A DNA stretch of 64,000 nt, taken from the NCBI RefSeq assembly GCF_018885265.1, contig NZ_CP076538.1, positions 372,001 to 436,000 on the forward strand. Direction: 5' to 3'. How positions within the stretch are numbered: position 1 is the first letter of the stretch; each line of letters opens with the position of its first letter. The notes below the pieces were generated by a model. It did no database searches and was not told where the DNA came from. It was given only the letters and a program-made list of their open reading frames with translations. This document shows positions 51,898-58,843 of the stretch, one piece after another. This stretch comes from Amycolatopsis aidingensis (GTDB taxonomy: Bacteria; Actinomycetota; Actinomycetes; Mycobacteriales; Pseudonocardiaceae). The position numbers and the translations under genes were made by a program.

Positions 51898-52072
51898 GAA
51901 AGCCGTTCGGTTTTGGCGCGTACCGCGGTATCGGCAGAAGCATCCACGCTGCCACGCCTTACTTGCGAGTGCACCAGTGATCACGGCCTTCCCGTGGCGT
52001 AGCGGGAGCGGGGTCCGATTTGTTGCGGACCTCATTGATTGAAATATGTACCAACAACCCCGAGGAGGGGCA

Positions 52073-52930
52073 ATGCGCCCTGGGCAGAATTTACGGAACA
52101 ATGTTTCAGAAGGTGGCGTAACGCCGCTTATCGGAGTCTTCGACATGTTCTCCGCGTCGGTGGCGGCGCAGCACTACGACGGGTTCTTCGTGTCCGGGTT
52201 CGGCTTCGCCGCGTCGTACTACGGGCTGCCGGATATCGGGTTCATCGCCTGGCCGGACATCGTGAGCTTCGTCCAGCGGCTGCGCCTCGCCTTTCCAGGG
52301 CATCACCTGCTGGTGGACATCGATGACGGCTATGTCGACCCGGAGGTGGCCTGCCACGTGGTCGAGCACCTGGAGGCGATCGGTGCCTCCGGGGTGATCC
52401 TCGAGGACCAGAAGCGCCCCCGGCGCTGCGGCCATGTGGAGGGCAAGCAGGTGCTGCCGCTGCCGGAGTACCTCGAGAAGCTGGAGCTGGTGCTGCGAAC
52501 CCGCCGCGACCTGCTGGTGGTGGCCCGCACGGACGCCACCGAGGAAGCCGAGATCCTGCGCAGGGCCGAGGCGCTGGCGGCGACCGACGCCGACGTCATC
52601 CTGGTCGACGGCGTGCGCAGCGCGGACTGGATCACCAGGATCCGTTCGGTGATCGGGGACAAGCCGCTGCTGTTCAACCAGATCGCGGGCGGGAAGTCCC
52701 CGCGGCTCTCGCTGTCGGAGCTGGAACGGCTCGGTGTGGACGTCGCGATCTACAGCACGCCCTGCCTGTTCGCCGCGCAGTCGGCGATGGACCGGGCGCT
52801 GACCGCGCTGAAGCACAACGACGGCCGGTTGCCGCAGGGCGAGGACCAGGTCGGCGTCGCAGAGTCGCTGCTGCTGCTCGAGCAGAACATCAGCAGGCAC
52901 CACCCGAAGCCGGCGCTGGTCGGCAGCTGA
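52073..52930 (+). CDS. isocitrate lyase/PEP mutase superfamily enzyme
   Basis: The 285-residue TIM-barrel protein contains the metal-binding LLVDIDDGYVDPEVA and the mobile-loop motif LEDQKRPRRCGHVEGKQVLP, where the Cys is the catalytic residue of lyase-type members (K[KR]CGH). Then come DLLVVARTDATEEAEI and PLLFNQIAGGKSPRLS. This favours C-C or C-O lyase or hydrolase chemistry over PEP mutase proper, whose loop is EDK-type without the Cys. GAGGAGGGG precedes the ATG. It is first of three genes with the transporter and the NRPS. Confidence 0.88.
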   Translation: MRPGQNLRNNVSEGGVTPLIGVFDMFSASVAAQHYDGFFVSGFGFAASYYGLPDIGFIAWPDIVSFVQRLRLAFPGHHLLVDIDDGYVDPEVACHVVEHLEAIGASGVILEDQKRPRRCGHVEGKQVLPLPEYLEKLELVLRTRRDLLVVARTDATEEAEILRRAEALAATDADVILVDGVRSADWITRIRSVIGDKPLLFNQIAGGKSPRLSLSELERLGVDVAIYSTPCLFAAQSAMDRALTALKHNDGRLPQGEDQVGVAESLLLLEQNISRHHPKPALVGS

Positions 52931-53003
52931 GGCAATCCGGCGCCAGGGCGGTCCCGGCGCACCAGCCATGCGCCGGGGCCGCCCGGTCCGGGAGGAGGCT
53001 CCC

Positions 53004-54002
53004 ATGATCCATCCACTGAAACACGTGAGTCGGTTTGTCGATCCCTATCTCCTGGCGCTCCTCGGCACGGTCGCGCTGGCCTCGGTGCTGCCCGCGCGGG
53101 GCGCCGGTACCGCGGTCGTGGACGGCGGCGCGGATATCGCGGTCGGTCTGCTGTTCTTCCTCTACGGCGCCCGGCTCTCGCCGCGCGCGGTGGCCGACGG
53201 GGTGCGGCACTGGCGACTGCACCTGGTGGTGTTCGCCAGCACCTTCGTGCTCTTCCCGCTGCTCGGCCTTGCCGCGCACGCGCTGGTGCCCGCGGTGCTC
53301 ACCAGTGAGCTCTACGTCGGGCTGGTGTTCCTGTGCGTCCTGCCATCCACCGTGCAGTCCTCGATCGCCTTCACCTCCATCGCCAGGGGCAACGTCCCCG
53401 CGGCCATCTGCAGCGCCTCGCTGTCCAACCTGGCCGGGATCGTGCTCACCCCGGTGCTGGTCGGCCTGTTGCTGGCCACCAGGGGTGGTATCTCCGCGCA
53501 GCCGATGCTGGACATCGGCGTGCAACTGCTGCTGCCGTTCGCGGCCGGGCAGCTGCTGCGGCGCTGGATCGGGGAGTGGATCACCCGCAACCGGCGGGTG
53601 CTCGGGTATGTGGACCGCGGCTCGATTCTGCTGGTGGTGTACTCGGCGTTCAGCCAGGGAGTGCAGGCCGGGATCTGGCAGCAGTTGCCGGTGCCGCGGC
53701 TCGGCGCGCTGCTCGCGGTCAGCGCGGCGCTGCTCGGGCTGGTGCTGCTGGTCACCAGTGGCAGCGCACGCTGGCTCGGTTTCAACCTCGAGGACCGGAT
53801 CGCGATCGTGTTCTGCGGCTCGAAGAAGAGCCTGGCCAGCGGGGTTCCGATGGCGGCGGTGCTGTTCGCCGACCAGGGCGTCGGGCTGATCGTGCTGCCG
53901 CTGATGCTGTTCCACCAGCTTCAGCTGATGGTCTGCGCCGTGCTGGCCCGGCGCTATGCCAATGCCAGGACGGCGCTCGCACCGGTACCGGTGGCGTCAT
54001 GA
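53004..54002 (+). CDS. bile-acid:sodium-symporter-family permease (SBF-like)
   Basis: The 332-residue protein has about ten membrane spans: YLLALLGTVALASVLPARG, DIAVGLLFFLYGARLS, YVGLVFLCVLPSTVQSSIAFTSIARGN (the discontinuous core helix), FCGSKKSLASGVPMAAVLF and others. This is the SBF-like branch that includes YfeH-type proteins. It probably moves an organic acid or a product of the cluster. GGAGGAGG precedes the ATG. Its stop overlaps the NRPS start (ATGA). Confidence 0.9.
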   Translation: MIHPLKHVSRFVDPYLLALLGTVALASVLPARGAGTAVVDGGADIAVGLLFFLYGARLSPRAVADGVRHWRLHLVVFASTFVLFPLLGLAAHALVPAVLTSELYVGLVFLCVLPSTVQSSIAFTSIARGNVPAAICSASLSNLAGIVLTPVLVGLLLATRGGISAQPMLDIGVQLLLPFAAGQLLRRWIGEWITRNRRVLGYVDRGSILLVVYSAFSQGVQAGIWQQLPVPRLGALLAVSAALLGLVLLVTSGSARWLGFNLEDRIAIVFCGSKKSLASGVPMAAVLFADQGVGLIVLPLMLFHQLQLMVCAVLARRYANARTALAPVPVAS

Positions 54003-57000
54003 CCACCGTCGCCGGGAGGAGTCTGCGCGGCCTGCGAACCGTGTTCGAAGCCACCCGCGCCGTCCGGCCGGATGCCGTGGCGCTGGAGTGCGGGGCGAGC
54101 AGTCTGACCTACGCCGAGCTGGACGTACGCGCCAACCGCCTCGCGCACTACCTCGCCGCGGCCGGGGTGCGGCCAGGCGGCAGGGTCGGCATCCGGCTGC
54201 CCCGGTCGGTGGATGCCTACGTCGCGCTACTGGCCGTGGTGAAGGCGGGCGCGGTCTTCGTCCCGATCGACCCGGCCGCCCCGCCGGACCGGGTCACCTT
54301 CATTGCCGCGGATGCCGCGCTGTCCCTCCTGCTCTGCGCCGAACCGCCCGCGCGCACCCCGCCGTGCCCGGTGCTGCGGATGTCCGAGATCGAGCCGCGG
54401 GTGGCGGGCTACCCGCCCTGGCAACCGGAACCCGAACCGGTACCGGACGCGGCCGCCTACGTCATCTACACCTCCGGCTCCACCGGGAGGCCCAAGGGGG
54501 TGGAGGTGGCCCAGTCCAGCATCATGCACTTCCTGGAGGTGGCGACCCCGATCTACCGGGTGTGCCCCGGTGACCGGGTCTACCAGGGGATGACCCTCGC
54601 CTTCGACTTCTCGATCGAGGAGATCTGGCCGACCTGGGCGGTGGGCGCGACGCTGGTAGCCGGTCCGGAGGGCGAGGGGCGGTTCGGCGCGGGACTCGCC
54701 ACCTTCCTCGCCGAGCGCCGGATCACGGTGCTGTACTGCGTGCCCACCGTGCTGGCCACCCTGGACGCCGAGCTGCCCGCGCTGCGCACCGTGATCGTCG
54801 GCGGGGAGGCTTGCCCGGCTGAGCTGGTACGCCGGTGGAGCAGGGTCGGCAGGCTGATGCTGAACACCTATGGCCCGACCGAAACCACGGTGACAGCTAC
54901 CTGGGCCGAACTGCACCCTGGGCGGCCGGTCACCATCGGCAGGCCGTTGCCCGGATACCGGGTCGAACTCCTTGACGAGCACCTGCGCCCGGTGCCGGAC
55001 GGCACGGTCGGCGAGATATGCGTCAGCGGGCCGGGGGTGGCCAGGGGCTACCTGAACCGGCCCGAGCTGACCGCGGAGCGGTTCCGCCGCACCGAACACG
55101 GCCGGGTCTACCGGACCGGGGACCTCGGGCGGGTGCTGCCGGGCGGGGAGATCGCCTTTCTTGGCCGGGCGGACAGCGAGGTGAAGATCCGGGGGCATCG
55201 GGTGGACCTGCAGGAGGTCGAGGGCCTGCTGCTCGCCGACGATGCGGTGACCGGTGCCGCGGCCAAGCCGCTGTCCGGTGGCACCGGGCTGGCCGCCTAT
55301 GTGACCACCGGTGTCGCGGCCCCGGACCTGCCTGCCCGGCTGCTGGAGCTGCTGCGCCGGAACCTGCCCGGCTACCTGGTGCCCAGTCATCTCGAGGTGC
55401 TGGACACGTTGCCGACGCTGCCGAGCGGGAAGGTCGACCGGGGCGCGCTGCCCGAGCCCGGCGGGGGACGGACGCTCCCGCGCTCAGGTCCGGTCCTCGC
55501 CCCTGCCACTCCCGCCGAGCGCGCGATCGTCACGGTCTGGGCCGAGGTGCTGGACCTCGCGCCCGAGCGGGTGTCGGTGACCGCGGACTTCTTCACCGAT
55601 CTCGGCGGGCACTCGCTGCTGGCGACCACGGTGGTTGGGCGGCTGCGTGCCGAGGGGACGGCGCCAGGGCTTTCGGTTGCCGAGCTGTACGCCAAGCCCA
55701 CGGTTCGTGGGCTGGCAGGCACGATCGAACGGCACGGTCCTCGGGAAAGGACGGTCGAGCCAGACGCTCTCGTACCCCGCCGCGGGGTCGTGGCCCGAGC
55801 CGGGCTGGCGCAGCTGGCCTGCAGGCTGGCCTTGCTGCTCCTGATCGGCGCGCCGGTGGCGGCGGTGGTCGCCGTCCGGGGTGGCGCGCCGGACGCGACC
55901 GTGCTGTGGCAGGGCGGGCTGGTGGCGCTGGCGAGCCTGTTACCGGGTCGGTTGCTGCTTCCGATCCTCGGGGTGCGGCTACTGAGCGCGGGTTTGCGGC
56001 CGGGCGACTACCCGCTGTGGGGCGGTACCCATGTGCGGGTCTGGCTGATCGGGCAACTCCTGGCGCTGGCGCCGCTCGGCTCGCTCGGCGGTTCGCCGCT
56101 ACTCGGCCCGTACCTGCGGGCACTCGGGGCCAGGGTCGGCGCAGGCTGCCAGCTTGCCACCGCTGGGATCACCCTGCCGTCCCTCACCGAGATCGGCGCC
56201 GGCGCCGCGGTGGGCTACGGCGCACGGCTGGAGACGGTGCGGGTGACGGGCGGGGTGCTGACCCTGGGCCACGTCTGCCTCGGCGCACGGGCCTTCGTGG
56301 GCGCTGGTGCCGTGCTGGCGCCCGGTTGCCGGGTGGCAGACGGCGGGCAGCTGGCCGAGCATTCGCTGCTGGCAGCCGGGCAGTCCGTGCCGCCAGGCAG
56401 GCGGTGGACCGGTTCGCCTGCCGCCAGCGATGACCCGGACCCGGTGCTGGCGGCGGTGGAGCGGTTGCCCGCCGTGCCGCCATGGTCCGGCAGGCTGCTG
56501 CTCGGGTTCGCGGTGAGCTGGCTGGCCGTGGAGCTGCTGCCGTTCGCGGCCGCGGTGCCCGGCCTGCTGCTGGTGTGCCGGGCACTGGCCGGTGGTGCCG
56601 GTGCGGCCCTGCTGGCCGCACTGGCCGCGGGGCCGCTGTTCGTGTTCACTACCTGTCTGCTGGTGCTTGCCGGAAAGCACGCCGTGCTGCGCAGGACGCC
56701 GACCGGGATCCTGCCTGCGCGTTCCGCGCTCGGGGTGCGCAAGTACCTCAGTGACAAGTTGCTGGAGATCAGCCTGGCGACCACCCCGACGCTGTACGCC
56801 ACCCTCTACACGGTCGGGTGGTTGCGCGCCCTCGGCGCGCGGATCGGTCCACGGTCCGAAGTGTCCACCGTGGCTCATATCGACCCGGATCTGCTGCGGC
56901 TCGGCGCGGAGTGCTTCCTCGCCGATCAGGTGATGGCCGGGCCTGCCGTCCACCACCGTGACTACCTGGTACTCGGAAACACCACAATGGAGCGACGTTC

Positions 57001-57919
57001 CTTTGCCGGGAACGCCGCGCTCGCGCGGTCCGGCAGCCTGCTCGGCGCCGGATCGCTGGTCGGCGCGCACAGCCTGGCACCGCGGCACGCACCCACGGGG
57101 ACGTCCTGGATCGGCTCCCCGCCGATCCGGTTGCCGCGCCGGGAGAGCAGCCCGGATTTCGCCGAGGAGCTGACCTTCCGGCCCGCGCCGGGGCGGGTGG
57201 CAGGCAGGCTGGCGATCGAGTTCCTCCGGGTGGTGCTCCCGGCCACCGTACTGGCGGTCGCGGTGCTCGGCGGCTTCCTCGTCCTGCTCGCCGCCGGGCG
57301 CTCCGGCGGCCTGCTTGCCGCCGTGGTGCTGGCCCCGGTTTTGCCGCTCGTCGCCGGACTCGCGGTCGTGCTCGTTGTCGTCTGTCTCAAGTGGATCATC
57401 GTCGGGCGGTACCGGCCACGAGTGGAACCGCTGTGGGGAACCTTCGTCCGGCGGACCGAGCTGATCACCGGGCTGTACGAGGCGGCGGCGGTGCCTGCGT
57501 TGCTCGGCGCGCTCGCCGGGACCCCGCTGCTGCCGGTGTTGCTGCGGCTGTTCGGCGCCCGGATCGGCAGGCGGGTGTGGCTGGCCAGCACCTTCCTCAC
57601 CGAGTTCGACCTGGTGCGGATCGGCGACGATGCCGCCATCGGTCCGCTGACCTCGTTGCAGACGCACCTGTTCGAGGATCGGGTGATGAAGATGTCCACC
57701 GTCGCCGTGGGCGCGGGCGCGAGCATCGGACCGCGTTCGGTGGTGCTCTACGACGCGGTGATCGGCGCGGGCGGGAACCTGGACGCGTTGTCCCTCGCGA
57801 TGAAGGGGGAGCGGCTCGAGCCGGGGACCGACTGGCGCGGGATCCCCTGCCGTGCGGTGTTCAGTGCGCCACCCGCATGTCCCGCGCGCGCACCGGTTCG
57901 CCGCAGGCCGGGCAGGTGA
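53999..57919 (+). CDS. Pls/PosA-family membrane non-ribosomal peptide synthetase
   Basis: The 1306-residue protein is nearly the length of epsilon-poly-L-lysine synthetase Pls (about 1319). Order: adenylation domain 1-490 (A3 YVIYTSGSTGRPKG at 154; YGPTETT at 291; A10 LPSGKVD at 474), carrier domain about 505-575 (DLGGHSLL with Ser539), then six membrane helices in three pairs (about 605-660, 830-895, 1070-1132) separating three hexapeptide-like soluble domains (about 665-815, 940-1050, 1160-1290). The family polymerises a single amino acid through side-chain amide bonds. It overlaps the symporter gene by 4 bp. Its 3' end overlaps the convergent HxlR gene by 59 bp. Confidence 0.9.
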   Translation: MTTVAGRSLRGLRTVFEATRAVRPDAVALECGASSLTYAELDVRANRLAHYLAAAGVRPGGRVGIRLPRSVDAYVALLAVVKAGAVFVPIDPAAPPDRVTFIAADAALSLLLCAEPPARTPPCPVLRMSEIEPRVAGYPPWQPEPEPVPDAAAYVIYTSGSTGRPKGVEVAQSSIMHFLEVATPIYRVCPGDRVYQGMTLAFDFSIEEIWPTWAVGATLVAGPEGEGRFGAGLATFLAERRITVLYCVPTVLATLDAELPALRTVIVGGEACPAELVRRWSRVGRLMLNTYGPTETTVTATWAELHPGRPVTIGRPLPGYRVELLDEHLRPVPDGTVGEICVSGPGVARGYLNRPELTAERFRRTEHGRVYRTGDLGRVLPGGEIAFLGRADSEVKIRGHRVDLQEVEGLLLADDAVTGAAAKPLSGGTGLAAYVTTGVAAPDLPARLLELLRRNLPGYLVPSHLEVLDTLPTLPSGKVDRGALPEPGGGRTLPRSGPVLAPATPAERAIVTVWAEVLDLAPERVSVTADFFTDLGGHSLLATTVVGRLRAEGTAPGLSVAELYAKPTVRGLAGTIERHGPRERTVEPDALVPRRGVVARAGLAQLACRLALLLLIGAPVAAVVAVRGGAPDATVLWQGGLVALASLLPGRLLLPILGVRLLSAGLRPGDYPLWGGTHVRVWLIGQLLALAPLGSLGGSPLLGPYLRALGARVGAGCQLATAGITLPSLTEIGAGAAVGYGARLETVRVTGGVLTLGHVCLGARAFVGAGAVLAPGCRVADGGQLAEHSLLAAGQSVPPGRRWTGSPAASDDPDPVLAAVERLPAVPPWSGRLLLGFAVSWLAVELLPFAAAVPGLLLVCRALAGGAGAALLAALAAGPLFVFTTCLLVLAGKHAVLRRTPTGILPARSALGVRKYLSDKLLEISLATTPTLYATLYTVGWLRALGARIGPRSEVSTVAHIDPDLLRLGAECFLADQVMAGPAVHHRDYLVLGNTTMERRSFAGNAALARSGSLLGAGSLVGAHSLAPRHAPTGTSWIGSPPIRLPRRESSPDFAEELTFRPAPGRVAGRLAIEFLRVVLPATVLAVAVLGGFLVLLAAGRSGGLLAAVVLAPVLPLVAGLAVVLVVVCLKWIIVGRYRPRVEPLWGTFVRRTELITGLYEAAAVPALLGALAGTPLLPVLLRLFGARIGRRVWLASTFLTEFDLVRIGDDAAIGPLTSLQTHLFEDRVMKMSTVAVGAGASIGPRSVVLYDAVIGAGGNLDALSLAMKGERLEPGTDWRGIPCRAVFSAPPACPARAPVRRRPGR

Positions 57920-58298
57920 GCCGCGGGGTCACCGTGGTCTCGCAGGCGCGGTGGGTCAGCCGCACCGGCGGGCCCTCCTCGCCGGCCATCCACCGGTCGC
58001 CCCAGGCCATCAGGGACACCACGACCGGGTAGAGGTCCAGCCCCTTCTCGGTGAGCCGGTACTCGAACCGGTCCGGCCGCCGGGCGTAGCGGGTCCGGTG
58101 CAGCACCCCGTCCTCGGTGAGCGCGCGCAGCCGCTCGGCCAGCACCGGTCGCGGCGCACCGGTCCGCCGCTGGAAGTCCTCGAACCGCCGGGTGCGGTTG
58201 AAGGCCTCGCGCAGCACCAGCATGGTCCAGCGCTCGCCGACGACCGACAGGGCGCGGGCCACCGAGCAGTCCTCGTTCCGGATCTCCGACCAGCGCAT
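57861..58298 (-). CDS. HxlR-family transcriptional regulator
   Basis: The 145-residue protein shows the HxlR winged helix: DCSVARALSVVGERWTMLVLREAFNRTRRFEDFQRRTGAPRPVLAERLRALTEDGVL and the wing RRPDRFEYRLTEKGLDLYPVV. A CPACGEPVRARD tail may bind zinc together with upstream Cys. The N-terminal Cys in EDCSV could be a redox or aldehyde sensor as in HypR-like proteins. The gene ends inside the 3' end of the NRPS gene on the opposite strand. It is divergent from the PaaI thioesterase. Confidence 0.92.
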   Translation of the reverse strand: MRWSEIRNEDCSVARALSVVGERWTMLVLREAFNRTRRFEDFQRRTGAPRPVLAERLRALTEDGVLHRTRYARRPDRFEYRLTEKGLDLYPVVVSLMAWGDRWMAGEEGPPVRLTHRACETTVTPRLTCPACGEPVRARDMRVAH

Positions 58299-58319
58299 GT
58301 GACCGATACTACCTTGCCG

Positions 58320-58356
58320 GTTAGAAAAGTGAACTTATAGGGTTCAGTTTCCTAAC
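58320..58356. promoter_or_regulatory. long imperfect dyad between hxlR and paaI
   Basis: Arms 58320-58334 (GTTAGAAAAGTGAAC) and 58342-58356 (GTTCAGTTTCCTAAC) match at 13 of 15 positions when reversed. The site lies in the divergent promoter region and is a likely HxlR operator. Confidence 0.6.
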
Positions 58357-58373
58357 CCGCTTGGGAGGACGCC

Positions 58374-58823
58374 ATGACCGCCGTGGACCCCGCCGGTATG
58401 TCCGGACTGGAACTGCTCCGCCTCGCCAGCACGCTGCCCGAGGAGCAGCGCCCGCCGGGTATCGGTTCGCTGCTCGGCATGGAGATCGAGGAGGTCGAGG
58501 AGGGCAGGGTGGTCTTCGGGCTGCGGCCCCGCCCGGAGTTCGCCAACCCGCTCGGCACGGTGCACGGCGGGATCCCGTCCACGGTGCTGGACTCCGCGAT
58601 GGCCTGCGCCGTGCACACCACGTTGCCCGCCGGTGCCGGGTACACCTCGCTGGAGCTGAAGGTCAACTTCGTCCGCACGATCCGGCTGGACGAGGAGTGG
58701 ATCCGCGGCGAGGGCACCGTGATCCATGTCGGCACCCGCACCGCCACGGCGGAGGGCCGGATCACCGATGCGGCGGGGCGGTTGCTTGCGCACGGCACTA
58801 CCACCTGCATGCTGTTCCGCTGA
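58374..58823 (+). CDS. PaaI-family acyl-CoA thioesterase
   Basis: The 149-residue hot-dog protein contains FANPLGTVHGGIPSTVLDSAMACAVHTTLPAGAGYTSLELKVNFVRTI, the HGG motif and the helix with the catalytic Asp typical of PaaI/4HBT thioesterases. GGGAGGAC precedes the ATG. It hydrolyses an acyl-CoA or aryl-acyl-CoA and is probably controlled by the divergent HxlR protein. Confidence 0.93.
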   Translation: MTAVDPAGMSGLELLRLASTLPEEQRPPGIGSLLGMEIEEVEEGRVVFGLRPRPEFANPLGTVHGGIPSTVLDSAMACAVHTTLPAGAGYTSLELKVNFVRTIRLDEEWIRGEGTVIHVGTRTATAEGRITDAAGRLLAHGTTTCMLFR

Positions 58824-58843
58824 CCTCGCTGCCGGAACGCGGC

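Larger units (their letters stand above)
51529..52072. other. long leader region before the NRPS cluster
   Basis: 544 bp without a convincing gene; short frames here lack codon bias and ribosome binding sites. GC drops in 51780-51860. It contains the inverted repeat at 51786, a promoter-like pair at 51869, and a 5' leader of roughly 170 bp. Confidence 0.6.

Noticed and set aside
51730..52042. Small plus-strand frames in the leader of the NRPS cluster
   Set aside because: No ribosome binding site, no codon bias, no recognisable domain; they overlap promoter-like and dyad elements.
52073..52930. Phosphonate biosynthesis by a true PEP mutase
   Set aside because: The mobile loop has the lyase-type RRCGH cysteine, and no phosphonopyruvate decarboxylase or other phosphonate gene is present.
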